64,000 bases of DNA from an uncultured Lachnospiraceae bacterium (GCA_947172645.1 CAMWBY010000006.1:146670-210669); one strand, 5' to 3'; numbered from the stretch's first letter, positions 25,880 through 35,131 are shown. Program-made: numbers and translations. Notes: a model not told the origin generated them from the sequence alone.

Positions 25880-26054
25880 TGTCCGGCTGCCTCCATCATA
25901 TATTGTGCCAAGATAACCTTTTTGTTTTGCATCACAGTGTCCTTATGTACCAAACCTCATTAAGAAACAACTTCCGTCAACCCATAAATCCGATAGAGCG
26001 AAAGCATATTCTGTGATGATAGGATGTTTTAAACAGTATGCCCGGCCATCCGCC

Positions 26055-26753
26055 TCAAAAGTCCAACGCATCCACAAATGCCCTGGTAATCAGCTGGGGC
26101 CTCGTGATAACCGAACCCACCACCACACTAAATGCCCCCAGCTCAATCACCCGCCTTGCCTTCTGCGGCGTATTGATATTGCCCTCCGCAATGACTCTGT
26201 GCTTTGCCTTGGCGATAATCTCCCTGATAATCCTGAAATCATCCTCTTCAATCCTGTCACCTTTGCTCTGCGGCGTATAGCCAACCATTGTCGTCCCAAT
26301 AAAGTCAAACCCTAATTCGTCCGCATGGAGCGCTTCCTGTACCGTGGAACAGTCCGCCATCCATAGCTGCCCGGGATATTTTTCTTTTATCTGGCGGAAA
26401 AAGTCATCAAGCGTCACGCCGCCTGGCCGTACAGCCCCTGTCGCATCCAACGCAATCATTTCCGGCTGTACCTCCATCAGTTCATCAATCTCTTGCATTG
26501 TTGGAGTTATGTAAACTGTACTGTCCGCATAATCCCTCTTCACAATGCCAATCACCGGCAAATCCACCTGGGAGTGTATTTCTTGGATGTCTTCCTTCGT
26601 ATTGGCCCGGATGCCTGCCGCGCCTCCCTCCTTCGCCGCCAGAGCCATTCTTCCCATAATAAAAGAAGAATGCAGCGGTTCATGAGGAAGCGCCTGGCAA
26701 GATACCACCAATTTCCCTCTTATATTTTCTATCTTATCCTGTGCCAATTTCAT
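26055..26753 (-). CDS. nanE: N-acetylmannosamine-6-phosphate 2-epimerase
   Basis: 232 residues, normal for NanE. It converts ManNAc-6-P to GlcNAc-6-P in sialic-acid and ManNAc breakdown. The N-terminal LVVSCQALPHEPLHSS, the TIM-barrel segments PVIGIVKRDY and MIALDATGAVRPGG, and the C-terminal VIAEGNINTPQKARR and GAFSVVVGSVITRP are characteristic. The ribosome binding site is GGAAGGG. It follows nanK by 47 bases in the same direction. No lyase, sialidase or transporter gene lies in the window, so the upstream steps must be encoded elsewhere. Confidence 0.95.
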   Translation of the reverse strand: MKLAQDKIENIRGKLVVSCQALPHEPLHSSFIMGRMALAAKEGGAAGIRANTKEDIQEIHSQVDLPVIGIVKRDYADSTVYITPTMQEIDELMEVQPEMIALDATGAVRPGGVTLDDFFRQIKEKYPGQLWMADCSTVQEALHADELGFDFIGTTMVGYTPQSKGDRIEEDDFRIIREIIAKAKHRVIAEGNINTPQKARRVIELGAFSVVVGSVITRPQLITRAFVDALDF

Positions 26754-26800
26754 CTATGCCCTTCCCTATTATTTTTTATAGTCCTTTATGTGTAGTCATC

Positions 26801-27685
26801 TTATGTGCCCACCAATTTTAGCGCCTCTTTTGCCGCGCCAAACAATCCCGCCATATTGCCGAGCTTAGCCCGGGCAATTTCCACATTCCTGAAAGAAGGC
26901 ATAATCTGTTCTTCCAACCCGGCCCGCACTTTTCCCACCACATATTTCTGCTCCATGACGCCGCCACCAAGCACAATCAAGGACGGGTTAAAAATATGGG
27001 TCAAAGTAACCAGCCCATACACGATTTCCATAATCCACCGGTCAACCAGTCCCTTCACCTCCGGGACATCCAGGCTGGCAAAGATATCCCTCCCGTTTCT
27101 AAGCTCCGGGAAACGTCTTCCCACAAGCCGCACAAGGGCCGTGGCGGAAGCATACTTTTCATAACACCCGCTGAACATGTCCGTCTCCGGCTCCCTGTCT
27201 TCCGGATGGGTTATTATCCCTCCGAACTCTCCCGCGGAGTATTGCGCGCCATGATAGATTTCCCCATCCATAATCACCGCGCCGCCGACGCCTGTTCCAT
27301 AAGTCAGGCACAGGAAATCTTTCCGGCCTTTCCCTGCGCCGTAAAATGCTTCCCCCAATGCCGCACTGTTTACATCGTTCAGCACTGCCGCCGGGATATG
27401 GAACGCCTTCTCGACGCTTTCTTTTATTTTCGTCCCGGTATAGCCCGGCATATTGTTATTGGCATACAGAATCTTCCCTTGTTCTGTATCCACCTGTCCC
27501 GTGGTGCTGATGCCTGCTGCCTGGAAGCCCTGGTATCCTTCCAAAATCCCCAGAACCGTCTGCATCACATGCGCGCCGCCCTGTTCCGCCCTGGTATCTG
27601 TCTCCCGGATTTCCCCCAGGCTTCCATCTTCCCATATTCCTGACTTGATGCAGGTTCCGCCGATATCAACTACCGCTATACGCAT
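26801..27685 (-). CDS. nanK: ROK-family sugar kinase, probable N-acetylmannosamine kinase
   Basis: 294-residue ROK kinase. The ATP site is VVDIGGTCIKSG, the catalytic region is NDVNSAALGEA, and LTYGTGVGGAVIMDG with AGEFGGIITH matches the ROK pattern. The usual Cys-rich zinc motif (CxCGxxGCxE) is absent; FSGCYEKYASATALVR takes its place. Pairing with nanE makes ManNAc (to ManNAc-6-P) the likely substrate; glucose or another hexose is possible on sequence alone. The start has AAGGAGAC 5 bases upstream. A TTGTCT-17-TATAAT promoter lies at 27783-27811. Confidence 0.85.
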   Translation of the reverse strand: MRIAVVDIGGTCIKSGIWEDGSLGEIRETDTRAEQGGAHVMQTVLGILEGYQGFQAAGISTTGQVDTEQGKILYANNNMPGYTGTKIKESVEKAFHIPAAVLNDVNSAALGEAFYGAGKGRKDFLCLTYGTGVGGAVIMDGEIYHGAQYSAGEFGGIITHPEDREPETDMFSGCYEKYASATALVRLVGRRFPELRNGRDIFASLDVPEVKGLVDRWIMEIVYGLVTLTHIFNPSLIVLGGGVMEQKYVVGKVRAGLEEQIMPSFRNVEIARAKLGNMAGLFGAAKEALKLVGT

Positions 27686-27782
27686 ATCCGTCTCCTTATG
27701 TCTGCGCCACGCCCTGCGTATCCCAAAGTGCGGTTATAATGGGATATGCCTGCTGTTTTCGCCGCTCATTGCCAATGCATAC

Positions 27783-27811
27783 ATTATATCATCCGTGTAT
27801 TTCCCAGACAA
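27783..27811 (-). promoter_or_regulatory. nanK-nanE promoter
   Basis: Minus-strand -35 TTGTCT (27806-27811), 17-base spacer and -10 TATAAT (27783-27788), about 100 bases upstream of the nanK start. It directly borders the palindromic repeat elements at 27827-27939. Confidence 0.65.
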
Positions 27812-27826
27812 GCACAAAACGAGCAC

Positions 27827-27939
27827 AAAACGAGCTACGCTCGTTTTATGCTCGTTTACGAGATTTGCTACGCAAACTCGGCATTGACAATGAAGAAAAC
27901 TGGCGTAGCTTGTTTACGAGATTTGCTGCGCAAACTCGG
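27827..27939. repeat. Palindromic intergenic repeat cluster (copy 1)
   Basis: AAAACGAGC-TAC-GCTCGTTTT (27827-27847) is a perfect 9-bp hairpin. It is followed by two copies of a palindromic unit with core GATTTGCTNCGCAAAC at 27858-27881 and 27916-27939. The same unit occurs at 45228-45250 and in decayed form at 45325-45344, again next to a hairpin. The cluster lies between the panD end and the nanK promoter. It resembles REP-type elements; it has no transposase nearby. Confidence 0.65.
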
Positions 27940-27963
27940 AACCTACGGTGAATGAGAAAGCAA

Positions 27964-28347
27964 CTATGTCAGTTCACCATGCCTCTCATACCGGGAAACC
28001 CGCACAATCTTGTTTCTCTCATCGGTAAACACCACCCTGGGGGTATGCTCTTTTGCTTCTTCCGGCGTCATGTCCGCATATGCCATAATAATCACATGGT
28101 CCCCCACCTGCACCTGCCTGGCCGCCGCCCCGTTCAGGCATATCACACCGCTGCCCGCCTCTCCTGCAATGGTATAAGTCTCGAACCGGTTTCCGTTCTC
28201 CACATCCACAATCTGTACCATTTCGTATTCTAATATGCCTGCCGTTTTCAACAGCTCTGCATCTACCGTGATGCTCCCAACATAATTCAGTTCCGCCTGG
28301 GTTACTACAGCGCGGTGGATTTTGCCTTTTAACATTCTGATATTCAT
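27964..28347 (-). CDS. panD: Aspartate 1-decarboxylase
   Basis: 127-residue pyruvoyl enzyme that makes beta-alanine from aspartate for pantothenate. The self-cleavage site is Gly24-Ser25 in [10 protein letters not shown], at the position seen in E. coli PanD; Ser25 becomes the pyruvoyl group. [27 protein letters not shown] is typical of the C-terminal chain. It is the last gene of the pan cluster, 38 bases after panC. The start has AAAGGGG 6 bases upstream. Confidence 0.96.
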   Translation of the reverse strand: MNIRMLKGKIHRAVVTQAELNYVGSITVDAELLKTAGILEYEMVQIVDVENGNRFETYTIAGEAGSGVICLNGAAARQVQVGDHVIIMAYADMTPEEAKEHTPRVVFTDERNKIVRVSRYERHGELT

Positions 28348-28385
28348 AGAAGTCCCCTTTCTTGCACTAATACGGCGAATATTGA

Positions 28386-29258
28386 TTAACTGACATGAAA
28401 AATAAAATTATCAATCAGCCTCGTCTTGCCGATATAGACGGCAATTGCGCACAGCGCTTCTCCCTCCTTCGCATCCTGTAGACTGTCAATGGGCGTAATA
28501 TCCGAAAAATCCACAATTTCCACGTAATCTATTCTTGCAAGTTTCTCCTGCCCGATGACCTCTGCAATGCATTTCTTTATTGCGGCGGTATCCCGCTCCC
28601 CTGCTTCCACAAGCTTCCTTCCTTCTGCCAGGCTCCGGCTAAGGACTAATGCCGCCTGCCGCTCCTCATCATTCAAATAGGTATTTCTGGAACTTTTCGC
28701 CAGGCCATCCTGTTCACGGATAATTGGGCAGCCCACAATTTCGATATCCATGCTCATATCCCGCACCATCCGCCTGACGACGGCAAGCTGCTGGGCATCT
28801 TTCTGACCAAAATAAGCCCTGTCCGCGGGAATAATATGGAACAGCTTGCTTACCACCGTCTGCACCCCACGGAAATGGGTAGGACGGCTCCTGCCGCAAA
28901 GCTCCTTCGTCAGCCCGTCCATATCCACATAGGTGCAAAAACCCTCGTCATACATCTCCGAAGCCTCCGGATGGAAGACCAAATCCACCCCAATGCTCTC
29001 GCACAGCGCCGCGTCTTTGTCCAAATCCCTGGGATAGCTTGCAAAATCTTCCCCTGGCCCGAACTGAATCGGATTCACGAAAATACTGACCGCAACCTTA
29101 TCGTTTTCTCTCCTTGCCGCTTCCATAAGGCTCCGGTGGCCTTCGTGCAGATAGCCCATGGTAGGTACAAGCCCTACGCTAAGGCCCTGTCTCTTCCATT
29201 CTTTGATTTGGTTTCTTGTCTCTTCTATCTTTCCTGATATTATCATTTTCTTTTCCAT
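28386..29258 (-). CDS. panC: Pantothenate synthetase
   Basis: 290 residues, normal for PanC. It joins pantoate and beta-alanine using ATP. The nucleotidyl-transfer motifs are [11 protein letters not shown] (HxGH) and the KMSKS-like [28 protein letters not shown] and [15 protein letters not shown] are also characteristic. I chose the ATG at 29258 ([10 protein letters not shown]) because GAGG lies 5 bases upstream; the open frame extends to 29312. It lies between panB (65-base gap) and panD in one transcription unit. Confidence 0.95.
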   Translation of the reverse strand: MEKKMIISGKIEETRNQIKEWKRQGLSVGLVPTMGYLHEGHRSLMEAARRENDKVAVSIFVNPIQFGPGEDFASYPRDLDKDAALCESIGVDLVFHPEASEMYDEGFCTYVDMDGLTKELCGRSRPTHFRGVQTVVSKLFHIIPADRAYFGQKDAQQLAVVRRMVRDMSMDIEIVGCPIIREQDGLAKSSRNTYLNDEERQAALVLSRSLAEGRKLVEAGERDTAAIKKCIAEVIGQEKLARIDYVEIVDFSDITPIDSLQDAKEGEALCAIAVYIGKTRLIDNFIFHVS

Positions 29259-29323
29259 CCTTTCCTCACGCATTCCATCATCCCAAATATACAAAGCAGC
29301 TCTCGCAGCCAAACTTGTATAAC

Positions 29324-30151
29324 TTAATATAATTTCTCCAGTATGCTCTCATCCATCTTAAACGTATGCTCCGGCGCCGGAAAGCTCCCTTCCTGCACTT
29401 CTTTCTTGTAGGCGGCAAAACCCTTGCGCATCTCTTCCCCCACACCTGCGAAAACTTTCACAAATTTCGGTGTGAAATCCGCATACATACCAAGCATATC
29501 CTGATAGACAAGCACCTGTCCGTCGCAGCCTGCGCCTGCGCCGATGCCGATGGTGGGGATGGCTATTTTGTCCGTAATCAGCTTTGCCAAAGCTTCCGGG
29601 ACGCATTCTAACACAACGGCGAACGCGCCTGCCGCCTCCACTGCCTGTGCCTCTTCCAGTAGTTTTTTCGCCGCCTCTTCCCCTTTGCCCTGCACTTTAA
29701 ACCCGCCGAATGCATGGATGGACTGGGGCGTCAGGCCGATATGGGCGCAGACCGGAATGGATGCTTTGACGATGGCTTCAATCTGAGGGCACACTTCCTT
29801 GCCTCCCTCTAATTTGACGGCCTGTGCGTGTCCTTCCTTAATCAGCCGTCCGGCATTCACCACCGCGTCATAAACCGAAGTCTGGTAAGACATAAAAGGC
29901 ATATCCGCTATAACTAAGGCATCTTTGGCGCCCCTCGCCACCGCTTTCGTATGGTGGAGCATATCCTCCATCGTGACGGACAGGGTGTCCTCATAGCCCA
30001 GACATACCATTCCAAGCGAATCCCCTACCAGAATGGAATGAATCCCCGCGCCGTCCACCAACTTCGCCGTGGAATAATCGTAGGCGGTGAGCATGGTAAG
30101 CTTCTCGCCCTTTTCTTTTGCCTGCCGAAAAGTAACTGCCGTGTTTTTCAT
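29324..30151 (-). CDS. panB: 3-methyl-2-oxobutanoate hydroxymethyltransferase
   Basis: 275 residues, normal for PanB. It adds a hydroxymethyl group from methylene-tetrahydrofolate to ketoisovalerate, giving ketopantoate. The signature [18 protein letters not shown] with LVGDSLGMV is present, as are the metal-binding and catalytic segments [16 protein letters not shown] and [16 protein letters not shown]. It follows the panG-like gene by 42 bases and precedes panC. Confidence 0.96.
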   Translation of the reverse strand: MKNTAVTFRQAKEKGEKLTMLTAYDYSTAKLVDGAGIHSILVGDSLGMVCLGYEDTLSVTMEDMLHHTKAVARGAKDALVIADMPFMSYQTSVYDAVVNAGRLIKEGHAQAVKLEGGKEVCPQIEAIVKASIPVCAHIGLTPQSIHAFGGFKVQGKGEEAAKKLLEEAQAVEAAGAFAVVLECVPEALAKLITDKIAIPTIGIGAGAGCDGQVLVYQDMLGMYADFTPKFVKVFAGVGEEMRKGFAAYKKEVQEGSFPAPEHTFKMDESILEKLY

Positions 30152-30193
30152 CGTGTGACATCTCCTATTCTATCAATTATTTTTTGTTCTGCT

Positions 30194-31069
30194 TTATCCT
30201 TTTACTGTTTCCTCTATCCGTGCATAGCCTGCCCGCAGACGTTCTATGCCGGCGCAGTCCTTTTCCTCTTCCAGCCGTGCTCTGGCCATCTTAAGCAGCC
30301 GTCTTGCGAGCAGCCTGTGGACTTCGCGCTCTTCTTTTCCCAGAACGCCCAGGTGCTTTCCAACCGTCTCTGCATCGCCCCGCAGCACCGGCCCGGTCAT
30401 ACTGGCCAAGGTTCCGTTTGCCAGAATATTCTCCACATTTCCCCGCACCAGCGCCGACGCCGCATGCCACGCCTCCTCCTCCGTAAACCCGCACTGGCCA
30501 AGAAGCGCAAAGCCCATGTCAAGAAGCGCCAGCACGTCATTGCTTAAGACGCTCGCCGCACAGTGGTACTTCGCCTTATCCTCCGCCCGAATCATGCGGT
30601 ATGGGTTGCCCAGTTCCTGCAGCAGCTCCCGCAGCCGGCACACCGCATAAGGATTACCCTCCAGAGTGAAGAAACATTGATTTAATTGTCCGTAAGAGGA
30701 AAATTTATCGCGAAACGCGAGCATAGGATGAATCGAAGCCCCATAGGCTTTCTTCTCACCGATTCCTGTGAATACATCAGATGATAATGAGCCGCTAAAA
30801 TGACATACTATCCGCTCATCTACAGACATACCTTTCATGCGGTCCCACACTGCCCCGATTTGTCCGTCGGGCACTGTAATAAAAAGGGTATCGCTCAAAG
30901 CTACCAGTTCTTCCATCGTCCGGAAGCTGCCTGTACCGGTAAATTGTGACGCCGCAAGGGCGCTCTCATAATTCTGGCTGTAATAGCCGGTTACCGCTTT
31001 TCCTCTGTCCGTAAGGTATTTCCCTATCGAACAGCCTACTCTTCCGGCACCTATGATTCCTGTCTTCAT
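30194..31069 (-). CDS. panG: Rossmann/DUF2520 oxidoreductase, probable PanG-type ketopantoate reductase
   Basis: 291-residue NAD(P)-dependent oxidoreductase with an N-terminal Rossmann fold (TGIIGAGRVGCSIGKYLTDRG) and a C-terminal helical DUF2520-type domain (about residues 155-285, including KAKYHCAASVLSNDVLALLD). It is the first gene of panG?-panB-panC-panD, and no classical panE is in the window. Ketopantoate reduction is the one step otherwise missing, and PanG of Francisella is a known alternative reductase of this general type (recalled, not searched). I chose the ATG of MKTGIIG because AAGGTGG is 5 bases upstream. A general Rossmann oxidoreductase role is the alternative. Confidence 0.72.
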   Translation of the reverse strand: MKTGIIGAGRVGCSIGKYLTDRGKAVTGYYSQNYESALAASQFTGTGSFRTMEELVALSDTLFITVPDGQIGAVWDRMKGMSVDERIVCHFSGSLSSDVFTGIGEKKAYGASIHPMLAFRDKFSSYGQLNQCFFTLEGNPYAVCRLRELLQELGNPYRMIRAEDKAKYHCAASVLSNDVLALLDMGFALLGQCGFTEEEAWHAASALVRGNVENILANGTLASMTGPVLRGDAETVGKHLGVLGKEEREVHRLLARRLLKMARARLEEEKDCAGIERLRAGYARIEETVKG

Positions 31070-31140
31070 TGCATCCACCTTCTTTCGAAGCGGCGCATAT
31101 CGTCATCCGATGCAGTTTCCACAGAATACTGCTCGTGAAA

Positions 31141-31169
31141 AATATAGCACAGTGGGAAAGTGAATGCAA
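31141..31169 (-). promoter_or_regulatory. Promoter of the pantothenate operon
   Basis: Minus-strand -35 TTGCAT (31164-31169), 17-base spacer and -10 TATATT (31141-31146), 72 bases before the panG-like start. It separates the pan genes from the isc/rrf2 unit upstream. Confidence 0.6.
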
Positions 31170-31171
31170 GA

Positions 31172-31615
31172 TTATATTTCCTGCGGTCCCTTCCCCTGCA
31201 CGGGGCCCGTATCCGTCCGGATAATGTCCGCAAGGGTCTTGCCGTCAAAATAATCGTTGACAAGCCGGTAAAATTCCGCCCACATCGGATAAGTCCTGCA
31301 TTCAAAAGTTCTTTCGCATGGTTTTGCGTCATGTCCAAGGCAGGCAATGGGCGCAAGGTCTCCTTCCGTCAGGCGCAGGATATCGCCAATCCTGCATTCC
31401 TCCGGCGGTTTCACAAGGCGGTATCCCCCTCCTTTGCCCTGCAGTCCCTCGATGATTCCATTCTTGGATAAAACAGGGATAATCCGTTCCAAGTATTTTA
31501 GCGAAATTCCCTGGCATTCTGCAATCTCCTTCATCGGGACGTACCCATTGCCTGCCCTCTCCGCAAGCTCGGCCAACACGCGAAGCGCATACCGGCCTCT
31601 TGTCGAAATCATCAT
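31172..31615 (-). CDS. Rrf2-family regulator, IscR-like
   Basis: 147-residue winged-helix regulator. The N-terminal HTH contains GRYALRVLAELAERAG, MKEIAECQGISLKYLERIIPVL and KGGGYRL. Three Cys in CLGHDAKPCERTFEC are spaced like the Fe-S ligands of IscR, so it may sense cluster status. The ATG at 31615 has GAGGTGG 5 bases upstream; the preceding in-frame GTG is less likely. It is the third gene after iscS and iscU, 57 bases past iscU, and two palindromes of Rrf2-type appearance flank the promoter of the unit (33301-33357), so autoregulation is likely. CymR-like sensing of cysteine supply is the alternative. Confidence 0.88.
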   Translation of the reverse strand: MMISTRGRYALRVLAELAERAGNGYVPMKEIAECQGISLKYLERIIPVLSKNGIIEGLQGKGGGYRLVKPPEECRIGDILRLTEGDLAPIACLGHDAKPCERTFECRTYPMWAEFYRLVNDYFDGKTLADIIRTDTGPVQGKGPQEI

Positions 31616-31672
31616 TGTCGCCACCTCTTTCCATAGTCATCAGCCCTGCCGCAAGTAACGGATATCAATCGC

Positions 31673-32056
31673 TTAAACTCCTTCACTTAGCTTCCCATAA
31701 TAATCCTGCAGGGCTTTCTTGATTGCCTCTTCCGCAAGCACGGAACAATGAACCTTATGGGCAGGTAAACCGTCAAGGGCCTCCGCCACAGCCTTGTTTG
31801 TGAGCGCGGAAGCTTCCGACACAGGCTTTCCCTTAATCAGCTCCGTTGCCATTGAGCTTGACGCTATCGCGGAAGCGCACCCGAAGGTTTCAAACTTGGC
31901 ATCCTCAATAATGCCGTCTTCAATTTTCAAATAAATCTTCATAATATCGCCGCATTTGGCGTTGCCGACTTCCCCAATCCCATCGGCATTTTCAATTACG
32001 CCGACATTTCTGGGATGACGGAAGTGTTCCATAACTTTCTCGCTGTATAAAGCCAT
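31673..32056 (-). CDS. iscU: Fe-S cluster scaffold protein IscU/NifU N-terminal type
   Basis: 127-residue scaffold on which [2Fe-2S] clusters form from sulfide delivered by the cysteine desulfurase. The three ligand Cys are in AKCGDIM, FGCASAIASS and HKVHCSVLAEEA, and the conserved Asp of the CGD motif is present. It has only the IscU domain, without the NifU C-terminal domain. It starts nine bases after iscS stops, so the two are co-translated partners. Confidence 0.95.
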   Translation of the reverse strand: MALYSEKVMEHFRHPRNVGVIENADGIGEVGNAKCGDIMKIYLKIEDGIIEDAKFETFGCASAIASSSMATELIKGKPVSEASALTNKAVAEALDGLPAHKVHCSVLAEEAIKKALQDYYGKLSEGV

Positions 32057-32065
32057 AAGATAACC

Positions 32066-33256
32066 TCACTTTATGATAAATTCCTGCTCGCCGCTTATGA
32101 GGGCCCGCCAGACGGGTGACATCCCCCTTAAATATTCAACAGCCTCCTTCACCGCCCGGACGGTATATGCAATCTCTTCCTCCGTATTTTCCTCCGAAAG
32201 CGTCAGACGTAGGGAGCCATGGGCAATATCGTGTACCCTGCCGATGGCAAGCAGCACATGGCTTGGGTCAAGCGAACCCGATGTGCAGGCGGAGCCGGAG
32301 GAAGCGCAGATACCTTTGTCGTCCAAAAGCAACAGCAGGGATTCTCCCTCGATTCCTTCGAAACAGAAATTTACGTTGCCGGGCAGACGCCTGAAAGCAT
32401 CACCGTTGAGGATGGAATGGGGAATTTCGGAAAGCCCCTCAATCAGTTTGTCCCGCAAGGCTGAGAGTTTCCGTGCATTCTCATCTATCGAGCCGCATGC
32501 CTCCTCAAGGGCTGCCGCCATTCCCATAATGGCCGGAATATTCTCGGTGCCCGCCCGCTTTCCCCTCTCCTGTGCGCCGCCTTCGATAAGCGCCTCCAAG
32601 CTGATTCCTTTTCTCGCATAGAGCGCGCCAATCCCTTTCGGGCCATGGAATTTATGGGCAGAGAGCGAAAGCATATCAATATTCTGTTCCTTCACATCGA
32701 TATGTAAATGACCTGCCGCCTGCACCGCATCCGTATGGAAAGTCACACCCCTGTCACGGCATATCCCGCCGATTGCTTTTATCGGCTGAATCGTGCCGAT
32801 TTCATTGTTGGCGTACATCACGGTGACAAGGCAAGTATCTTCACGAATGGCGTCATCTACCTGTTCCGGTAAAACGATACCGTCTTCATGAACGCCAAGA
32901 AGCGTAACCTCAAACCCCTCCCGCTCCAGTTTTTTCAGCGTATGCAGCACGGCATGATGTTCAAAGGCTGTGGTGATAATATGCTTCTTCCCCTTCCTCG
33001 CACCGGCGCGGGCGGCGGAGAGAATGGCCTGATTGTCCGCCTCGCTGCCACCGGAGGTAAAGATGATTTCTTTGCCCGGACAGCCAAGGCATTTTGCAAT
33101 ACGCTCCCTTGCGTTATCCAGCGCCTCGGCGGCCTCCTGCCCTGCGGAATGAAGGCTGGAGGGATTTCCGTATACGGTATCCAAATAGGGGAGCATGGCG
33201 TCAACCGCCGTCCTGCTCATTTTGGTTGTGGCTGCATTGTCAAGATAGATTCTCAT
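32066..33256 (-). CDS. iscS: Cysteine desulfurase
   Basis: 396-residue PLP enzyme that takes sulfur from cysteine for Fe-S clusters and other thio-compounds. It begins MRIYLDNAATTKMS. The PLP Lys is in SLSAHKFHGPKGIGALY, and the catalytic Cys is on the loop GICASSGSACTSGSLDPSHV. The loop length fits the IscS/NifS group. ATG at 33256 chosen because homologues start with this sequence; two earlier in-frame codons lack support. It is the first gene of iscS-iscU-rrf2 and lies 45 bases below the operator-flanked promoter. Confidence 0.95.
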   Translation of the reverse strand: MRIYLDNAATTKMSRTAVDAMLPYLDTVYGNPSSLHSAGQEAAEALDNARERIAKCLGCPGKEIIFTSGGSEADNQAILSAARAGARKGKKHIITTAFEHHAVLHTLKKLEREGFEVTLLGVHEDGIVLPEQVDDAIREDTCLVTVMYANNEIGTIQPIKAIGGICRDRGVTFHTDAVQAAGHLHIDVKEQNIDMLSLSAHKFHGPKGIGALYARKGISLEALIEGGAQERGKRAGTENIPAIMGMAAALEEACGSIDENARKLSALRDKLIEGLSEIPHSILNGDAFRRLPGNVNFCFEGIEGESLLLLLDDKGICASSGSACTSGSLDPSHVLLAIGRVHDIAHGSLRLTLSEENTEEEIAYTVRAVKEAVEYLRGMSPVWRALISGEQEFIIK

Positions 33257-33300
33257 TGACAGCACTCTCAGAAAAATATTCTGCCTTCCTCTTCATAATT

Positions 33301-33357
33301 CCTACCTTGTAGGTATGTTTTATTATAGTGTTTAATACCTACCTTGTCAATAGGTAT
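33301..33357 (-). promoter_or_regulatory. iscS-iscU-rrf2 promoter with two Rrf2-like operators
   Basis: Consensus promoter on the minus strand: -35 TTGACA (33345-33350), 17-base spacer, -10 TATAAT (33322-33327). A 7-9-7 inverted repeat ATACCTA/TAGGTAT (33335-33357) covers the -35. A second palindrome CCTAC-CTT-GTAGG (33301-33313) lies between the -10 and the gene. The shared ACCTA/TAGGT half-sites suggest one repressor, most simply the Rrf2 protein encoded third in the operon. Confidence 0.8.
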
Positions 33358-33371
33358 TTCCGTTTTGCCTC

Positions 33372-34730
33372 TCACCGTTTTTCCAACTTAATGCTAAGCC
33401 GCCACGAGGGCCGGTGTGCGGCCACGCTCTCCGCAATGGTTTTTTCATTCCGGTAGATGCTGAGCAACAGTCCAATCATCACGGCGTAAGTCACCGGCGC
33501 GCCCACACCGTAGGAGATGAAGGGGAACTGCATGCTTGTCACGGGATAATAGCCGGTATTTATCAAAATCCCTTCCGCACAGTTCACCAGAAGCACCATA
33601 AAACATGCGACGGATACCATAAACCCAAGCTGATTCTTCTGCCGCCTCACAATCCGGAAGGCATGGGCAATGACCGCCGCAAACGCCAATACCACCAGGC
33701 TCCCCGCTAATATCCCATAGCGGCACACAAGGTGCAGCAGGATAAAAGGCTCCGACCGGTAAATAGCAAAACCCGCCATGGAGCCTGCCTCCATAGAAGC
33801 ATTCAAGTCTGACGCCCCGATGAACCTGGCCGCCCCAAGCTGCTGCCTGATATACTGGTAAATATATCCCGCGCCTGCGGCATATTGTTCCGGATTCAGG
33901 TAGGCCCGCAACCTCGCCACACGGAAGGAATCTTCACTATTCCATGAAAGGAAAAGCCCCGCCGCCGCTAACCCCAAAGGCAGAACAACAAGCACCCCCA
34001 CGGCCAAAGCGGACGCCACGCCCTTGCGGACGGCAAACCACCCCTTCCTAATCGCAAGAAGCAGCAGAACCAGGCACATCCCATACACCGCAGCGGCCGT
34101 ATGCATCGTGGCAAGGCCACGTATCAGCACCGCCATGGCAACCTCCACGGCCATAGCCGCCGTCACCGCCCCATAGCCTTTTCCCCGCAGGCGGTATAGT
34201 ATCCCTGCGAAAACCGGGACATACAGATAGGCAAGTATATGTGTCTCAGGCACCCTTCCGTCATGCCATGCCATAATAGGCGCGCCCACGGCGATTACGA
34301 AAAACACGGCCGTCAACGCTGCGATAGCAAAGGGATATCTTCCGATGATGGTATAATCCAGAAAATATATCCCCGCCATCACCCCGAAAGACAGAAGCAA
34401 GCAAATGCACTGCCTGGCAAACTCCGTCGACGCCTCGGACAGCCCGCCTGTCAGGTACAGGACAAACATCCCGCCCAGGCTGAACAGAAACGCCATGCCA
34501 ACCATCACATAATCTGTCTGAGGCCTGTGTATCCTGTCCAGTTCCATGCCTACTTCCACCGGGTCACCCATCTCCTGCACCGCCTTCCTTACCGCCTCGT
34601 CATGGGAGGCACCTTTCTCTTCATAGGCTGCCGCCTGGTCCGTGATATGGTCACGCAGTTCCTTCGCCACATATTCCCTGACCCGCACACAACGTATCTG
34701 TTCCGTAATCTGTCTGATAAACTCTTCCAT
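33372..34730 (-). CDS. HAAS-domain and FtsW/RodA/SpoVE (SEDS) fusion membrane protein
   Basis: 452 residues. The N-terminal ~75 form a HAAS-type domain (EELRDHITDQAAAYEEKGAS, DEAVRKAVQEMGDPVEVG), usual in proteins controlled by PadR regulators. About ten membrane helices follow with the SEDS end motif MQFPFISYGVGAPVTYAVMIG. SEDS proteins polymerise glycan strands or act in division and sporulation. Where active RodA/FtsW have Thr-Asp-Phe before the penultimate helices, this protein has RSEPFILLHLVCRYG, so the catalytic Asp appears replaced (perhaps by Glu). It may therefore lack polymerase activity. It lies 71 bases after the padR gene in the same operon. Confidence 0.85.
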   Translation of the reverse strand: MEEFIRQITEQIRCVRVREYVAKELRDHITDQAAAYEEKGASHDEAVRKAVQEMGDPVEVGMELDRIHRPQTDYVMVGMAFLFSLGGMFVLYLTGGLSEASTEFARQCICLLLSFGVMAGIYFLDYTIIGRYPFAIAALTAVFFVIAVGAPIMAWHDGRVPETHILAYLYVPVFAGILYRLRGKGYGAVTAAMAVEVAMAVLIRGLATMHTAAAVYGMCLVLLLLAIRKGWFAVRKGVASALAVGVLVVLPLGLAAAGLFLSWNSEDSFRVARLRAYLNPEQYAAGAGYIYQYIRQQLGAARFIGASDLNASMEAGSMAGFAIYRSEPFILLHLVCRYGILAGSLVVLAFAAVIAHAFRIVRRQKNQLGFMVSVACFMVLLVNCAEGILINTGYYPVTSMQFPFISYGVGAPVTYAVMIGLLLSIYRNEKTIAESVAAHRPSWRLSIKLEKR

Positions 34731-34801
34731 AGTAAATCCCCTTTCCTTCCTACGTCTTGCCTAGGTACTGATAAAATGAGCCTCATAACATACTTTTCAG
34801 T

Positions 34802-35131
34802 CTATGCGCCCACCCAAAGCACACTTAACACCGCCGCCTGGTATTCCTGCCACTCCTCTTTCCTGGACTGTAAGTATTTTCTTCCTTCCTTCGTGATACT
34901 GTAATATTTGCGCATCTTCCCGCCCGCCTCGCTCTCATAGGAAGTCAGATAGTTCCTGTCCTCCAAAGAATGCAGCAATGGATAGAGCGTCCCGGCTTTG
35001 AGCGTGAATACATTGTTCGACTTCTTCTCCAACGTATCAATCATCTCGTAACCGTACATGTCTTTCTCTTCCAACAGACGCAGCAGAAGCATGGAAGTGC
35101 TTCCCGAAATCAACGATTTATCGATGGACAA
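34802..35131 (-). CDS. PadR-family transcriptional regulator
   Basis: 109-residue winged-helix regulator with the family pattern SLISGSTSMLLLRLLEEKDMYGYEMIDTL, TLYPLLHSLEDRNYL and KYYSITKEGRKYL. I chose the TTG at 35131 because GGGGGAG lies 4-9 bases upstream and the protein then begins SIDKSLISG like relatives; the open frame to 35173 adds an unlikely Arg-rich stretch. It precedes the HAAS-SEDS gene, the usual PadR/HAAS pairing. Two palindromic operators in and beside its promoter (35194-35247) point to autorepression. Confidence 0.9.
   Translation of the reverse strand: MSIDKSLISGSTSMLLLRLLEEKDMYGYEMIDTLEKKSNNVFTLKAGTLYPLLHSLEDRNYLTSYESEAGGKMRKYYSITKEGRKYLQSRKEEWQEYQAAVLSVLWVGA

Noticed and set aside
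27746..27955. Frames across the repeat cluster reading RDLLRKLG-like repeats
   Set aside because: Explained by the palindromic repeat units, open in several frames by chance.
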